In this document: positions 19,148 through 28,949 of the stretch, one piece after another
Numbering within the stretch: the stretch's first letter is position 1
Layout: the number at the start of each line of letters is the position of its first letter
Assembly (NCBI RefSeq): GCF_000151315.2
Contig: NW_011887307.1
Location: 500,806-561,829, forward strand
From: Capsaspora owczarzaki ATCC 30864
Lineage: Eukaryota > Opisthokonta > Filasterea
Direction: 5' to 3'
DNA length: 61,024 bases
Made by a program: the position numbers and the translations under genes
The notes under the pieces: generated by a model
What the model saw: only the letters and a program-made list of their open reading frames with translations
Told to the model about the DNA's origin: nothing
Database searches by the model: none

Positions 19148-21682
19148 TCAGCTTTGCTTGAAACGCTTGGAAGCCGAGTCTGCGTCGGTCGCAGCACGAC
19201 GAACTCCTGCCGGTCGCGGGGTGGAAAAGATTCCAGACCCGCTGGAAGCAGCAGCCGGAGCCATAAACGAAGCTGGCTCCAGGGAAAAGCTGCGCAAATG
19301 GGCGGCTTGGCGCTGTTCCTGCTCGAGCTTGAACTGTTGTTGCTCTGCAACGGCGGTGGCTTCGGCGTTGAGCTTGTATTGCTGGTATTCCGAAAATGTG
19401 AGAATAAAAAAGGGAAGCACTGAGGAATCCGAGGACGCTGCTGCGTCTGCAGCACCATTGGAAGGTGCAGAGGCTCCAGTTGGCGTCGAAGGCACGCTGC
19501 TGCTATTGTGGCGAGCGACGGCAGGGGATCCGCGAGCAGGTGAATCCACGGCCATCATCAGACCAGCCGGGGGCGGACCAAGAAGGCCTGGAGGGTGCAA
19601 ATGAACTTGAGCATCGAGCGCTGCGCGACGTTGCTGCTGAGCATTCTGGTGCTGACGCGTCGCCTCGACGACTGCAGTGATGCGCTCGATGCTGACCCCT
19701 TCATCGATAGCCACGAGCGCGCTGGTGCGAGTCAGCAAGCCGACGCTGCGCGTACCCAATTGCGCATTGTTGAAAACTTGGCGTACGTTGGACTCGCGCC
19801 AAGAGTCAGGAAAGCCATGCACAAACAGCATGCGTGGACGAGGAATATACACATCGGGCGAGGCCAGGTCCAAGCAACGATAGTCACTGCGCATCACGTG
19901 AAGCTTGTTGATGTACGGCGCCATCGCGGGCGTGGAAGGTCCAATCAGGGCCAGACCGCCCTTGGGACGCGACTGCTCGAGGATGGACTGTTCCACATTC
20001 GCGGCCGCAGGACGGCTCGTGTCCGGCTCCTGATTCATGTCAACCGAGTCGGTTTCTTGAGGGGACGCTTTCGGTGGTGTCGCAGAGTCTGAGGGGTTGT
20101 TGTTGGGGGCCGCCAAATGGCCGAGCAGCGGGCCCAAGGCCGAGTTCTGGGCGATACGCTCCGACCGCAGATGGGCAAGCTTGTGCGCAAGAGCAACAAA
20201 TCCCAAACCAGTAATGTAAGCGTCGTAGCCTGCTTCGTGCAGCCGCTCGTTGGGCTGCGCACCGGCCGCGGCGGCGCTCGAGCTCACGGGCTGCAGAGGG
20301 TAGGCGTTGAACTCATCCGGGAGTTCCACGTTGATGGGAGCCGAGTCGCTTTCGTACAAGAGCGTGCGAACAAGATCCGCCAGAGCGGTAGACTCAAACC
20401 TCCCTCCGAGCTCGGAAGAGGACGCAAGATGCTTTGTGTCTGCCACATACGGGAAGACTTGGGCAAACTGATTTTTGAAATCGTCGAGCTGTTCGGGAAG
20501 GTCACCAATAAACTTGTCAAAGGTGTGCGCCAGATCGAGCAACATGTTGTGTCCCACGACAAGCTTTTTGTGCTCGGAAATGCAATCAATGACGTGACGG
20601 AAACCAATGGCCTGGTGCATCATTTCGTCAGCCAGAGCCTTGATTTCTTGTTGCGCAGCCAACTGCGCTTGCGTTCGTGCCTCTTGCCGTTGAGCCTTCT
20701 CCTCGGCCGTGCCTCGAGTGATGGTCATCGCCTTGTGTCCGGGTGGTGCAGGGTCGGTCGGATCGATCGACTCGACAAGAAAGCCGACCGGGTATTTCTA
20801 ACAAATGGGACAAGAACATTTCCAACTCAAAAACACGTGAGCATTGACACCAACGACTAGTATCAACAAGAAAGGATTTTCGGATGGTACTGGAGGTACT
20901 ACCTGCTCAAATGCTTGGTACACTAGGCGCCGCATGTAACTTGTGCAAACTGGAAGAAGTAGCGTGGGCTCTGCTGGCTCAGCCATCCACTTTGCAACAG
21001 TGTCCATGATGGATTGCAGGAGGATTTTGTTTTTTTCGTCGCGAGAGAGCGGAGCAGCTGGGACGGGAGTTTCCGTTGCGGCTGACTCTACCATTGGCGT
21101 TGCGGCGTCTTGGTTAAGAGAGGATGCTGTTGCTGTTGCTGCTGCTACTGCGGTGGCGGTGGCGGTGGCGGCGGCGGCGGTGGCGGCTTTAGCAGCCTCA
21201 TTCTTGATGGCGACTTGACGGAAGTGGTGCTGTTTGGTGGCCAGGTCAAAGTATGCCTCTTGGAGCGCCACTTCTTCGGTCCGATTGATAAATGTGATGC
21301 CAGTCTTGAACGAGCGGGTGAAATCAAAGTGGTTGTCAATGAGAAATTCGATCGACGAAGCCTGGGACAGGAACTGCGCATCGGGCGACTCGCGCGTCGC
21401 CGGACGCTGAAACACGTAAAAGTTGAACGGTTGGGCTTCGTATGTATGGCGCTCGGGCAGCCAGCGGAAGGCGCACACGCCGTATTGCAGCACACCAAAC
21501 TGCGAAGCCGATCGCCGCACTTTGGCGTAGCGTTCCGCCAGCGTATCGAAGTGATTGGAAGCCGCCGCCCGCTCGCTGTGGAGTCCGGTGAACTCGGCGT
21601 CGATGGCCACGAAATCGCACTTGGCGATTGCCTGCTTGACCAGCGGCAGGACAGAGGCAAAGTTACTACGATCCACGTTCAT
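19148..21682 (-). CDS. PARN: Poly(A)-specific ribonuclease PARN (CAF1/DEDD family)
   Basis: Two exons (21682-20903 and 20797-19148) give 809 residues. The donor reads CAG|GTAGTA and the join restores VYQAFEQ-KYPVGFLVE, matching PARN. PARN is a 3'-exonuclease that shortens mRNA poly(A) tails and trims small RNAs. The four DEDD metal ligands are visible: D28 and E30 in IDAEFTGL, D348 in GHNMLLDL and D452 in HEAGYDAYITG, with the conserved histidine at 447. A region resembling the R3H insert lies around residues 215-270, preceded by an Ala/Thr low-complexity tract at ~175-200. An RRM-like segment (PRMLFVHGFPDSW) follows the nuclease core. The tail is Ala/Gln/Ser-rich and ends KRFKQS, possibly a nuclear localisation signal. 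The ATG at 21682 gives MNVDRSNF, the usual PARN start; in-frame codons further upstream run into a repeat-encoded Asp tract and are not used. Confidence 0.93.
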
Positions 21683-22141
21683 GATGGGAGGCGACGGCAA
21701 CGGCTGCCTGTGCTTGAATCCAACGGACGCTCGAGACGATGCAGAGATGGAGAACGATGGAAACTTGCGCCAAAAGTGAGCGGCGCGTTGAGGCTGGAGC
21801 AGACGGACAGGGCCAACGCGGTAACCACGATCGCTTGCCTGCTGGAGGGGAGCAGTGACCTGTTGGGCCTGAAGAGCGACGGCGCTTGTGGCTGAGCTCC
21901 AAAAGCAGCGAACGAGGCTTAGTCCCACGCGGTGAGCTGAGATCGAGGAGAGCTCTGGAGCAAGGACGATCGGGACAAGGCCGAGCAGCGACGACACAGC
22001 AGCCGGTCTTTGGACTGGAGCTATGGTGGTGAAGTGGCGCAGGAGCAAGTTCACGCCGCGGTGGAGCAGCAGCGGAAAGTTGGACGGAATGGTGGGTTCC
22101 GTTTGGAAGGGAAAAAAAATACGACTGAAAAACTCAGAGTG

Positions 22142-22151
22142 ATCATCATCG

Positions 22152-22196
<45 letters not shown>
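22142..22196. repeat. (ATC)n microsatellite
   Basis: About 18 nearly perfect ATC units upstream of PARN. Read through, it encodes polyIle on the plus strand and polyAsp or polyMet on the minus strand, creating spurious open frames. Confidence 0.9.
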
Positions 22197-22969
22197 AGCA
22201 TCGTTTCATTTGTACAGCGGAGGACTTGCGATTTGTGTGGGCAGTGAGCAAACTTCAAGCTCGCGTTTTGTTGAACACAATTAATTCTCGCAAATGGCCA
22301 AAGTGGTCAATTTGCTGGGGTACTGTGCGCTTCAACCACATCCTCCGTCAGCAGCGCAGCGTGTGTACTGTTTTAAAAGTGATTTCCTTCAACGTGGCAC
22401 AAATAATGGATCGGTTCGGCTGGATGGCTTGGGTAGAATCGATGCGCGAAATTTCAAAAGATTGTCACCCCAAGACGTCGGATCTGACAAGGCAAAGTCC
22501 CCGTTCTTGGTCCTATTTCAAGTTGCTTGTGATTGTTTCAGTGTGTATCGACGAAATGGAGGCTTGTGCAGCTGGTTTAATCCTTCGGTTTGGCAATTTC
22601 AGTCAAAGTGCTCACGCAACTGTGTTTGTCCGAAGACGACCCTGCAAGCGTGATTTTTCGCAATTTTTGACCATTCAAACATCATGCTCTAGAGCGATGC
22701 TACATGAGTCATAGTCGAGCTAGGATCAATATTCAATGTATTTGATATATTCTGATGAGAATCGCATGTGGCAAGGTCCTCGAAGGCGCTGTTTGTTGCA
22801 GTTTTCGCCGCTGACATCGTGATGGCTTCAACACCCTTCGGCCCTCCATTCCACTGGCACGCTCCATCGCGGTCTGACACAGCGTGACATGGTATCCAGC
22901 AAAATTCTTCCCAACACCCACGCTAGCATCAACCAACAGGACGAAAAATAGAAACCAGCCGAAAAATTG

Positions 22970-22975
22970 TTTATT
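22970..22975 (-). promoter_or_regulatory. Polyadenylation signal AATAAA of QDPR
   Basis: A canonical AATAAA on the minus strand, 50 bases past the QDPR stop codon. It is the clearest poly(A) signal in the window. Confidence 0.6.
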
Positions 22976-23024
22976 CAGTGGCGAGTCGGAGATGCGACAG
23001 TGAAGCATGCAACCGAGAAGGTGT

Positions 23025-24542
23025 TTAGTGAGCAGCCTCGGTGAAGGTGGTAACGCCCCCAGCCGTAACAACCTCGACCAACGCGCCGTTGGAGGGACGC
23101 TGCTTGCCAGTCGTCCAGTCCAGGAAATGCCTACCACGGAAAAAAAAGAAGAGAAGAGACAATGTGCCAGACAGTGAGCGCCAAGATGAAGAAATCAGCC
23201 ACATGCCAAACTCAAATAAGGCGGACAAAAAGCAGACATACGACGAAATCTCATCGAGGGGAGTCCAGGACGAAAAATCGGCATCGGGCATGAACTTGCG
23301 GTTCATCGGAGTGTCCAAAGTGACGCTATTTGCAACAAGTACCAAAGAAAGAAAGAAAGAAAGAAAGAAAGGAAGAGGGGGGGGGGAGGGGAAAGAAAAA
23401 GAACAAGAAGAAAAAACATAAACAGAAGCGAGAGATCAAATCAAAGCGAAAGTTCAAGCCAAGACAATAAAGTCAAGTCAAACACACGACAGAAATTCAC
23501 CACAAAGCAAAAAAATCAATGTAGCAGATAGAAAACGTACGGGAGGATGGCGACAGCGGTGGCGCCTTCAGGAAGACCACTGCCGGGCTGGGCAAGGCTG
23601 CGAGTGAGCTGGTGAACAGCAGCCTTGGCAATGCCGTAGCCAATCATACCTGAAAGCAAACACACGGGACAAGCACACAAGTGGTTGGTTTAGAAACACT
23701 CGGAACTCGATGTTGGAACAACTTGCAATACATACCAGCAGTGCCGTTCAGCGCAGCGCGAGCACCAGTCAGAGCAAGCAAGCCGTTCCTGCAAAACGCG
23801 AGTTCAAGCACAGCGTCGGATAGTGAGATGACGCAAGAAGCAGAGCACTGGAGCAGAAAGCATCGTTGAAAAAAAAATCATACGGGGCAAGGAATTGCGA
23901 AGCGACGCGTGCGGCGATGACCGACGACCAAACGCTCTGCTTGATCATGAGATCGGCGTTCTTGATCAAATCTGTCGAGCAGTGCGCAGTCCCAGTGCCA
24001 GTGAGCAGAGCACAGACAAACGAGGCGAATGTTACTCTCTCTCTCTTTTCGCCTCAATGACGCTACACATGACCAAGCCAACACACTCTCGTGGCCACCA
24101 ATTCCAGCGCGTTAGCACTGGCTCTGTACCTGCAGAAGCAGCATTGCCACCAGCCCATCCACCGGCGACGCAGAGCACGGCGGCGACCTTGGATTCACCG
24201 AGCTTCTCCGCAAGCGCTGCTGAGATCTGCAATCACCAACATTTTCCACATTGTGTCAACAATGAGCATCTTTGACAGCAAGAAGCGAGTTTTGTGGGCT
24301 TGACGATTCGGCTTGACTGTTCTTTCTATATTGGCTTTTCGATTTGACTTCAATAGAACAAAGAGCGCTTGCCTTGTTGGACTGGTCTTCCCAGCTGTCC
24401 TGCGCCTGGAGCAGCACGTTGTGGTTGGCTTCGTCGTTCGCAAAGAGATCGATGGACGTGATGACCTAATGAATGGAGAATGAAGATGTGATGAGTGCTT
24501 TCAGTCAATCCGAATGGCCGTGACCAAAGCAGCGGTGGACAC

Positions 24543-24581
<39 letters not shown>

Positions 24582-24700
24582 AAACAGTCAATCGCCAAAT
24601 GTGAAGCGGATCAACATACAAAGCCACGGAGCTTAAAGTAGCTGATGATGGCGGTGCCGAGCGCGCCGCGGCCGCCATAGACGAGGATGTGCTGGGACAT
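23025..24700 (-). CDS. QDPR: Dihydropteridine reductase (quinoid), SDR family
   Basis: Eight exons (24700-24620, 24465-24373, 24226-24130, 23971-23884, 23788-23736, 23649-23541, 23325-23242, 23130-23025) give 236 residues, close to the 244 of the human enzyme. It reduces quinonoid dihydrobiopterin to tetrahydrobiopterin with NADH, the cofactor-recycling step for aromatic amino acid hydroxylases; the protein is cytosolic. The sequence shows the Rossmann motif YGGRGALG (residues 8-15), the family signature [11 protein letters not shown], the catalytic pair Y142/K146 in GYGIAK, and [19 protein letters not shown], which aligns closely with the animal protein. Seven introns make it the most fragmented gene here. 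Intron 2 appears to use a GC donor (AAG|GCAAGC). The 5' neighbour is divergent, 387 bp away. Confidence 0.95.
23342..23371. repeat. (GAAA)n repeat in a QDPR intron
   Basis: About seven GAAA units followed by a G-rich stretch, inside the intron 23326-23540. On the sense strand it is a TTTC pyrimidine tract. Confidence 0.85.
24543..24580. repeat. (GAC)n repeat in QDPR intron 1
   Basis: About 12 perfect GAC units inside the intron 24466-24619. It is non-coding because it lies between well-defined splice sites. Confidence 0.85.
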
Positions 24701-25087
24701 GGTGATGCAAGTGCAACTACAAGGAAAAATGGAGAGTGAGAGCAAAAGAGATGATAACGCGACGAGAATAAAAAGAGATACAAGTAACATCAATGGGGGA
24801 GGAAGGGGGAGTTAGGGTTGGAGTGGGGAGGAAGGGGATGGGTAGGGTGATTGAGTGGTGGATTCCGCTGCACCGCTTCACGCTTGCTTGGTCCATGGGT
24901 GGTAATAACCTACTGCACTCTCGATCGTGCACTTTGGTGCTTTGGCATGTCAATGGTGCAATGTGGGGGTTGAATAGAAACGCTGAGGGACTTTAGTTCA
25001 GTCCCAGTTCCTCAAAAGCCAAAAAACGCCATATCTTCTCAGATCTTGACGCTAAGATTGAAAAATTCTCTGAGATTGGCAATCAAA
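24701..25087. promoter_or_regulatory. Divergent promoter region of QDPR and the Erv2-like gene
   Basis: 387 bp separate the two start codons, so both 5' UTRs and promoters must fit here or overlap. A G-rich stretch lies at 24794-24845. I see no convincing TATA box or named factor site. Confidence 0.4.
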
Positions 25088-25684
25088 ATGAGTGCACTGC
25101 GCATCCACCGAAGAAACGTGCTCGTGGCTGTCATTGTTGTGTTCTCGCTGACGCTAGCTGGCGTTGCGCTCTACCGCTCCAAGCCGCTCCAGCTAGAGGA
25201 CCAGCAGGACGAGCAGCGAGGATGGGCCGCCGTCGCGAACACTCTCCTCAACAAGCGCCGTCAGAATAGTGACGATACCACCAATGGGAATAGTAATCGG
25301 AACAGCGACGACGACGACGGGAAGGAGGACGCGTCGATCATGGCGCCGATGGGCAACCAGACACTGCGAGCCGAGCTTGGCCGCGCTGGCTGGACAACCC
25401 TCCACGTTATGGCTGCGCGATTCCCAGAGGAGCCCTCCCAGGACGAGCAAGACGCGTTCGTGGCGTACATTCACTTGTTTGGCATGCTCTATCCGTGCGG
25501 CGATTGCGCGCGCGAGTTCCGAAAACTCGTGCAGGCCCATCCACCAAGTGTCGGGTCGCGCGACCAAGCCATGCAGTGGTTTTGTGAGATTCACAACCAC
25601 GTCAACGTCAGGCTCAACAAGCCAATATTCCCATGCGAGAAAGTGCGAGACCGCTGGCAATGCGGATGCGTCGATGAGGTTTAA
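25088..25684 (+). CDS. Erv/ALR-family FAD-linked sulfhydryl oxidase, Erv2-like
   Basis: Single exon, 198 residues; the first ATG in frame is at 25088. A basic start and a hydrophobic segment (residues ~10-28) form a signal anchor, so the protein is probably ER-luminal and membrane-tethered. Residues ~50-85 are a low-complexity Asn/Asp/Ser spacer. The ERV domain (~95-190) shows GWTTLHVMAARFP, the redox-active C137-x-x-C140 in YPCGDC, and the helix WFCEIHNHVNVRLNKP with C166 and C183, the FAD-binding part of the fold. The C-terminus carries a CGC motif (C192, C194), as in yeast Erv2, where it shuttles electrons to the active site. Such enzymes make disulfides with O2 as acceptor and pass them to PDI. 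The anchor plus CGC tail argue for an ER Erv2-type enzyme over mitochondrial Erv1/ALR. Confidence 0.9.
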   Translation: MSALRIHRRNVLVAVIVVFSLTLAGVALYRSKPLQLEDQQDEQRGWAAVANTLLNKRRQNSDDTTNGNSNRNSDDDDGKEDASIMAPMGNQTLRAELGRAGWTTLHVMAARFPEEPSQDEQDAFVAYIHLFGMLYPCGDCAREFRKLVQAHPPSVGSRDQAMQWFCEIHNHVNVRLNKPIFPCEKVRDRWQCGCVDEV

Positions 25685-25785
25685 ACAATTGAAGTTACTT
25701 CTTGGTTGATAAAAAAACAAAACAGGAATTTGTTAAGATTACAACGATTTGATGAGTTTGTAGCCAACGGAGAGCAATCCAACAA

Positions 25786-25786
<1 letters not shown>

Positions 25787-25853
<67 letters not shown>
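25787..25853. repeat. (CTA)22 microsatellite overlapping the AFG2 stop codon
   Basis: Twenty-two perfect CTA units. Read on the minus strand they are TAG triplets in the frame of the AFG2-like gene, whose stop (25850-25852) is the first of them. It lies between two convergent genes. Confidence 0.95.
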
Positions 25854-28531
25854 ACGGACTGTAGCACGGACTGCTGCTGATAGTCTGCGTAGAACTTGAG
25901 CATGGCGGGAGTGATGCGTTTCGGCACCTTTTGCACGGCAGCGTTGAAGTGTCGCTCCTCGATCGTCGCTGCATCGAGGCTTTCTTCAAGAGCAAACAGA
26001 CCAGCTTCCTTGCACGCGGCTGCGACTTCGGCACCGCTGCACCCATCTAACTGGGACACGAGCCGATTCACGGCCGCCCCGTCCAGCTGGTGGGGCATGC
26101 GGCTGAGGGCATTGCTGAGAATCTCCAACCGAGCGGCGGCATCGGGCGGTCCGACGTACATGATGCGATCAATGCGGCCAGGACGCAGCAGTGCAGAATC
26201 AATCAGTTCGGGGCGATTGGTGGCGGCCAGCACGGTCACATTCCGGAGAACTTCGATACCGTCCAATTCGCTCAAGAGCTGACTCAACACTCGATCGTTC
26301 ACGCCGCCAGCGCCGTCATCGCCGCCACGTGCCACAGCCAGCGCGTCAATTTCGTCGAAAAACACAACGCAGGGGGCTGCTGCGCGCGCTTTGCGAAAGG
26401 TTTCGCGAACGGCGCGCTCGCTCTCGCCGACCCACTTGCTGAACAGTTCCGGGCCCTTGATGGCGATGAAATTTAGTCCAGACTCGGTGGCCAGTGCCTT
26501 GGCCATCAGAGTTTTGCTGCAACCTGGCGGGCCGTAGAGCAAGATGCCACGCGGAGGCGAAAGGTTGAGGCGTGCAAACATTTCGGGATGCTGCAGTGGC
26601 CATTGCACCGCTTCGACAAGCCGTTGCTTGACGTCGTGCATGCCGCCAATGTCACTCCAACGCACCTTGGGGATTTCCACCGCAACCTCTCTCATGGCGC
26701 TTGGACGGACTTGGCCCAAAGCGTACCGCATGTCGCTGACAGTCACCGCGCGGATGGAATGAGCTGCCTCGGGACTCTGGACAGCAGCGTCGCCGGCGAG
26801 GTCTGCGTGTTGGAGACGGCGCTGTACCGCACAAAGTCCAGCTTCGCGACAGACAGCAGCCAAGTCTGCCCCGACGTAACCATGCGCGCTCGCTGCAATC
26901 GACGCAACATCCTCCTCAGAGAGAGTATGTGCCATGTGCCGCAAGCACGCCTGTAGAATCGAGATGCGGTCTGTCGAGGTGGGAATGCCGATTTCGACTT
27001 CGCGGTCAAAACGGCCAGGCCTTCGAAGCGCAGGATCAAGAGCATTGGGCCTGTTGGTTGCACCCACGACCATGATGTGCTTGGACTGAACTGGGCCCGT
27101 GGCGGCAGACGTGGGCTTCTTTCCAGATGCACCCGAATGCAATCCATCCATCAACGTGAGGAGCGTGCCTACAACCCGCCGTTCGGTCTCATTGGTGGCA
27201 TCGTCTCGCCGTGGACACAATGCGTCAATTTCGTCAATAAAAATCAAGCAAGGAGCATGTCTGTGCGCTTCTGCGAACAGGTTGCGCAGCCTCGTTTCCG
27301 TCTCTCCAAAATACTTGCTGACAAGCTCGGGTCCATTGACGCAAATGACGTGGCAACCGGACTCGCTTGCAGCAGCACGCGCAATCAGAGTTTTACCCGT
27401 ACCGGGTGGACCTAGGAGGGCGAGCAGAACGAAGGTTTGTCAGGTCGAGTAAAACCCACTCATGGCAACCTTCTTCGACGACAACACAAAAGACGACACT
27501 TTTTTCCACCACTTGAAACGCAAACCTCCGACAGCCCTCCGAAGGCCCTCCTAAAACTTGAAACTCAAAAACTCACCATAGAGAAGAGCGCCATGGGGCG
27601 CCGGCATTCCCGCTTGCTCAAAAATCCAAGGGTGGCGGAGTGGCAGTTCGATTGTTTCGCGAATGGAGGCCAGTTGAGACTGCAGGCCTCCAACATCAGC
27701 GTAGGTGACTGGACGAGCGACGGACGCTGACTGTGTGGAGGACGCGCCAGTGGATGGTTGCCACCGAACCACAGACGTCGCACGACTCACCAAATAGAGG
27801 CCGAGCTGGCTGAAGGGAACTGCGCCATTGCTTGGTGTTGAATGCTGTGTTAACGATTCACTCGGTTGAACTGAGGTGGGATCCCATGCATGCTCATCAA
27901 TGGAGCGAATGCGATACTGGATAGACCGGCCCAAAAAGGATACGCGCGCTGCATTGCCGAGCACAATCACTTGGCCTTCCAAATCGTACCGAATTGCAGC
28001 CAGCAGTTTCGTGACATCTGCAGCCGAGAACGCGGGCGGGGGTGCCAGGTGTCCGTTTCCACTCGGCTTGGGACTGGCCGGAACGAAGAGTGCAAGCTCG
28101 ACACCCACCGACTGCGCAGTGTGGACGCCGCCAGTACCACCACCGCCACGATTCGTACCACCGGCTGTCCACGCTGCGGAGGTGCTCGCGGCCTGCACGA
28201 GGAAGGACTGGCCGACACGCGTGGCGCAGTTGAAACGCACGAGACCGGCGGCCACCGCGTCGCCCGAGGCCAGCGCCGGGTGCGGGAGAGCAATGCCCAC
28301 AGCAGCATGCCCCATCCAGCTGTCTGCTGGCGGCGGATGTGTCGACGGTAGCGACGCGGTCGGTTCTCGGGAATCTTGCTGCTGGCGATAGAGCACGACC
28401 CACTCGCCCTTGCAGACGCCCAGCAGCTCCATGTCGCTCATATTCATGTACACTTGGAGATGCTTTGCAGTGGCCGGCGCAATGGTCGCCTCAGCCCGTG
28501 CCGTCAGCGTCAGCGGCTTGCTCACTGGCAT
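25850..28531 (-). CDS. AFG2: AFG2/SPATA5-type double AAA+ ATPase
   Basis: Two exons (28531-27577 and 27411-25850) give 838 residues; the GTGAGT donor and TAG acceptor restore the first Walker A motif GPPGTGKT (residues ~319-326). Residues ~20-270 are a CDC48-like N-domain ([15 protein letters not shown]) with a Gly/Pro-rich insert. D1 has FIDEIDA, GATNRP and an RRPGRFDRE arginine-finger region. D2 has GPPGCSKT (~612-619), [10 protein letters not shown] and AATNRP. The Cys-Ser variant in the second Walker A is typical of AFG2/SPATA5 and separates it from CDC48/p97 and NVL. The family releases recycling factors such as Rlp24 from pre-60S ribosomal particles in the cytoplasm. The ATG at 28531 is the first in frame; the frame stays open ~140 bp further without an ATG, so an upstream exon cannot be excluded. 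Confidence 0.93.
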
Positions 28532-28906
28532 CACTGAGACTTGTGGACTGAGCCCAAAGTGAACGGTCTGAGCCGCTATGATGCTGATCGGCTCAGACAG
28601 CACCAAACCGAGATAAAAGGGGACACGAGCTTTCGTTTTGTTGGTTGTGTTCACCCGTATGAGCAACACTGCATGAAAACAGCTTGCTCGAAGAAGCGGA
28701 GGCCAGTTTTATGAGTCAGCTGGATTGGATTCTGCCAAAAACAACAGTCTGGGTGTCTCAGAAAGTCAATGGACATTCAATACTGTTCTGATGATTCGTC
28801 GTGCAGTTCATGTTCTCACTTGTAATACAGTATTGCACTTTTTCATCCTCTTCTTCTTTTTCTTAGTCATTTTTTTTTTCGTTTTTTGGTTTTTGACACT
28901 TTCTTT

Positions 28907-28937
<31 letters not shown>

Positions 28938-28949
28938 GGAAGCGGAACA
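28532..28949. promoter_or_regulatory. Divergent promoter region of AFG2 and the F-box/WD40 gene
   Basis: 418 bp between two start codons on opposite strands. The plus-strand side ends in T-rich DNA (28850-28937, including an uninterrupted run of about 25 T) immediately before the ATG. No recognisable core promoter element is visible. Confidence 0.4.

Larger units (their letters stand above)
21683..23024. other. 1.3 kb spacer; no gene seen
   Basis: It lies between the PARN start and the QDPR stop, both on the minus strand. It holds the (ATC)n repeat at 22142-22196 and the QDPR 3' UTR with a polyadenylation signal at 22970-22975. Open frames on either strand here are repeat-driven or match nothing I know. 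Confidence 0.6.

Noticed and set aside
22010-22714. Plus-strand 234-codon open frame with a polyIle run
   Set aside because: It is driven by the (ATC)n repeat and otherwise matches no family; no supporting splice or start context.
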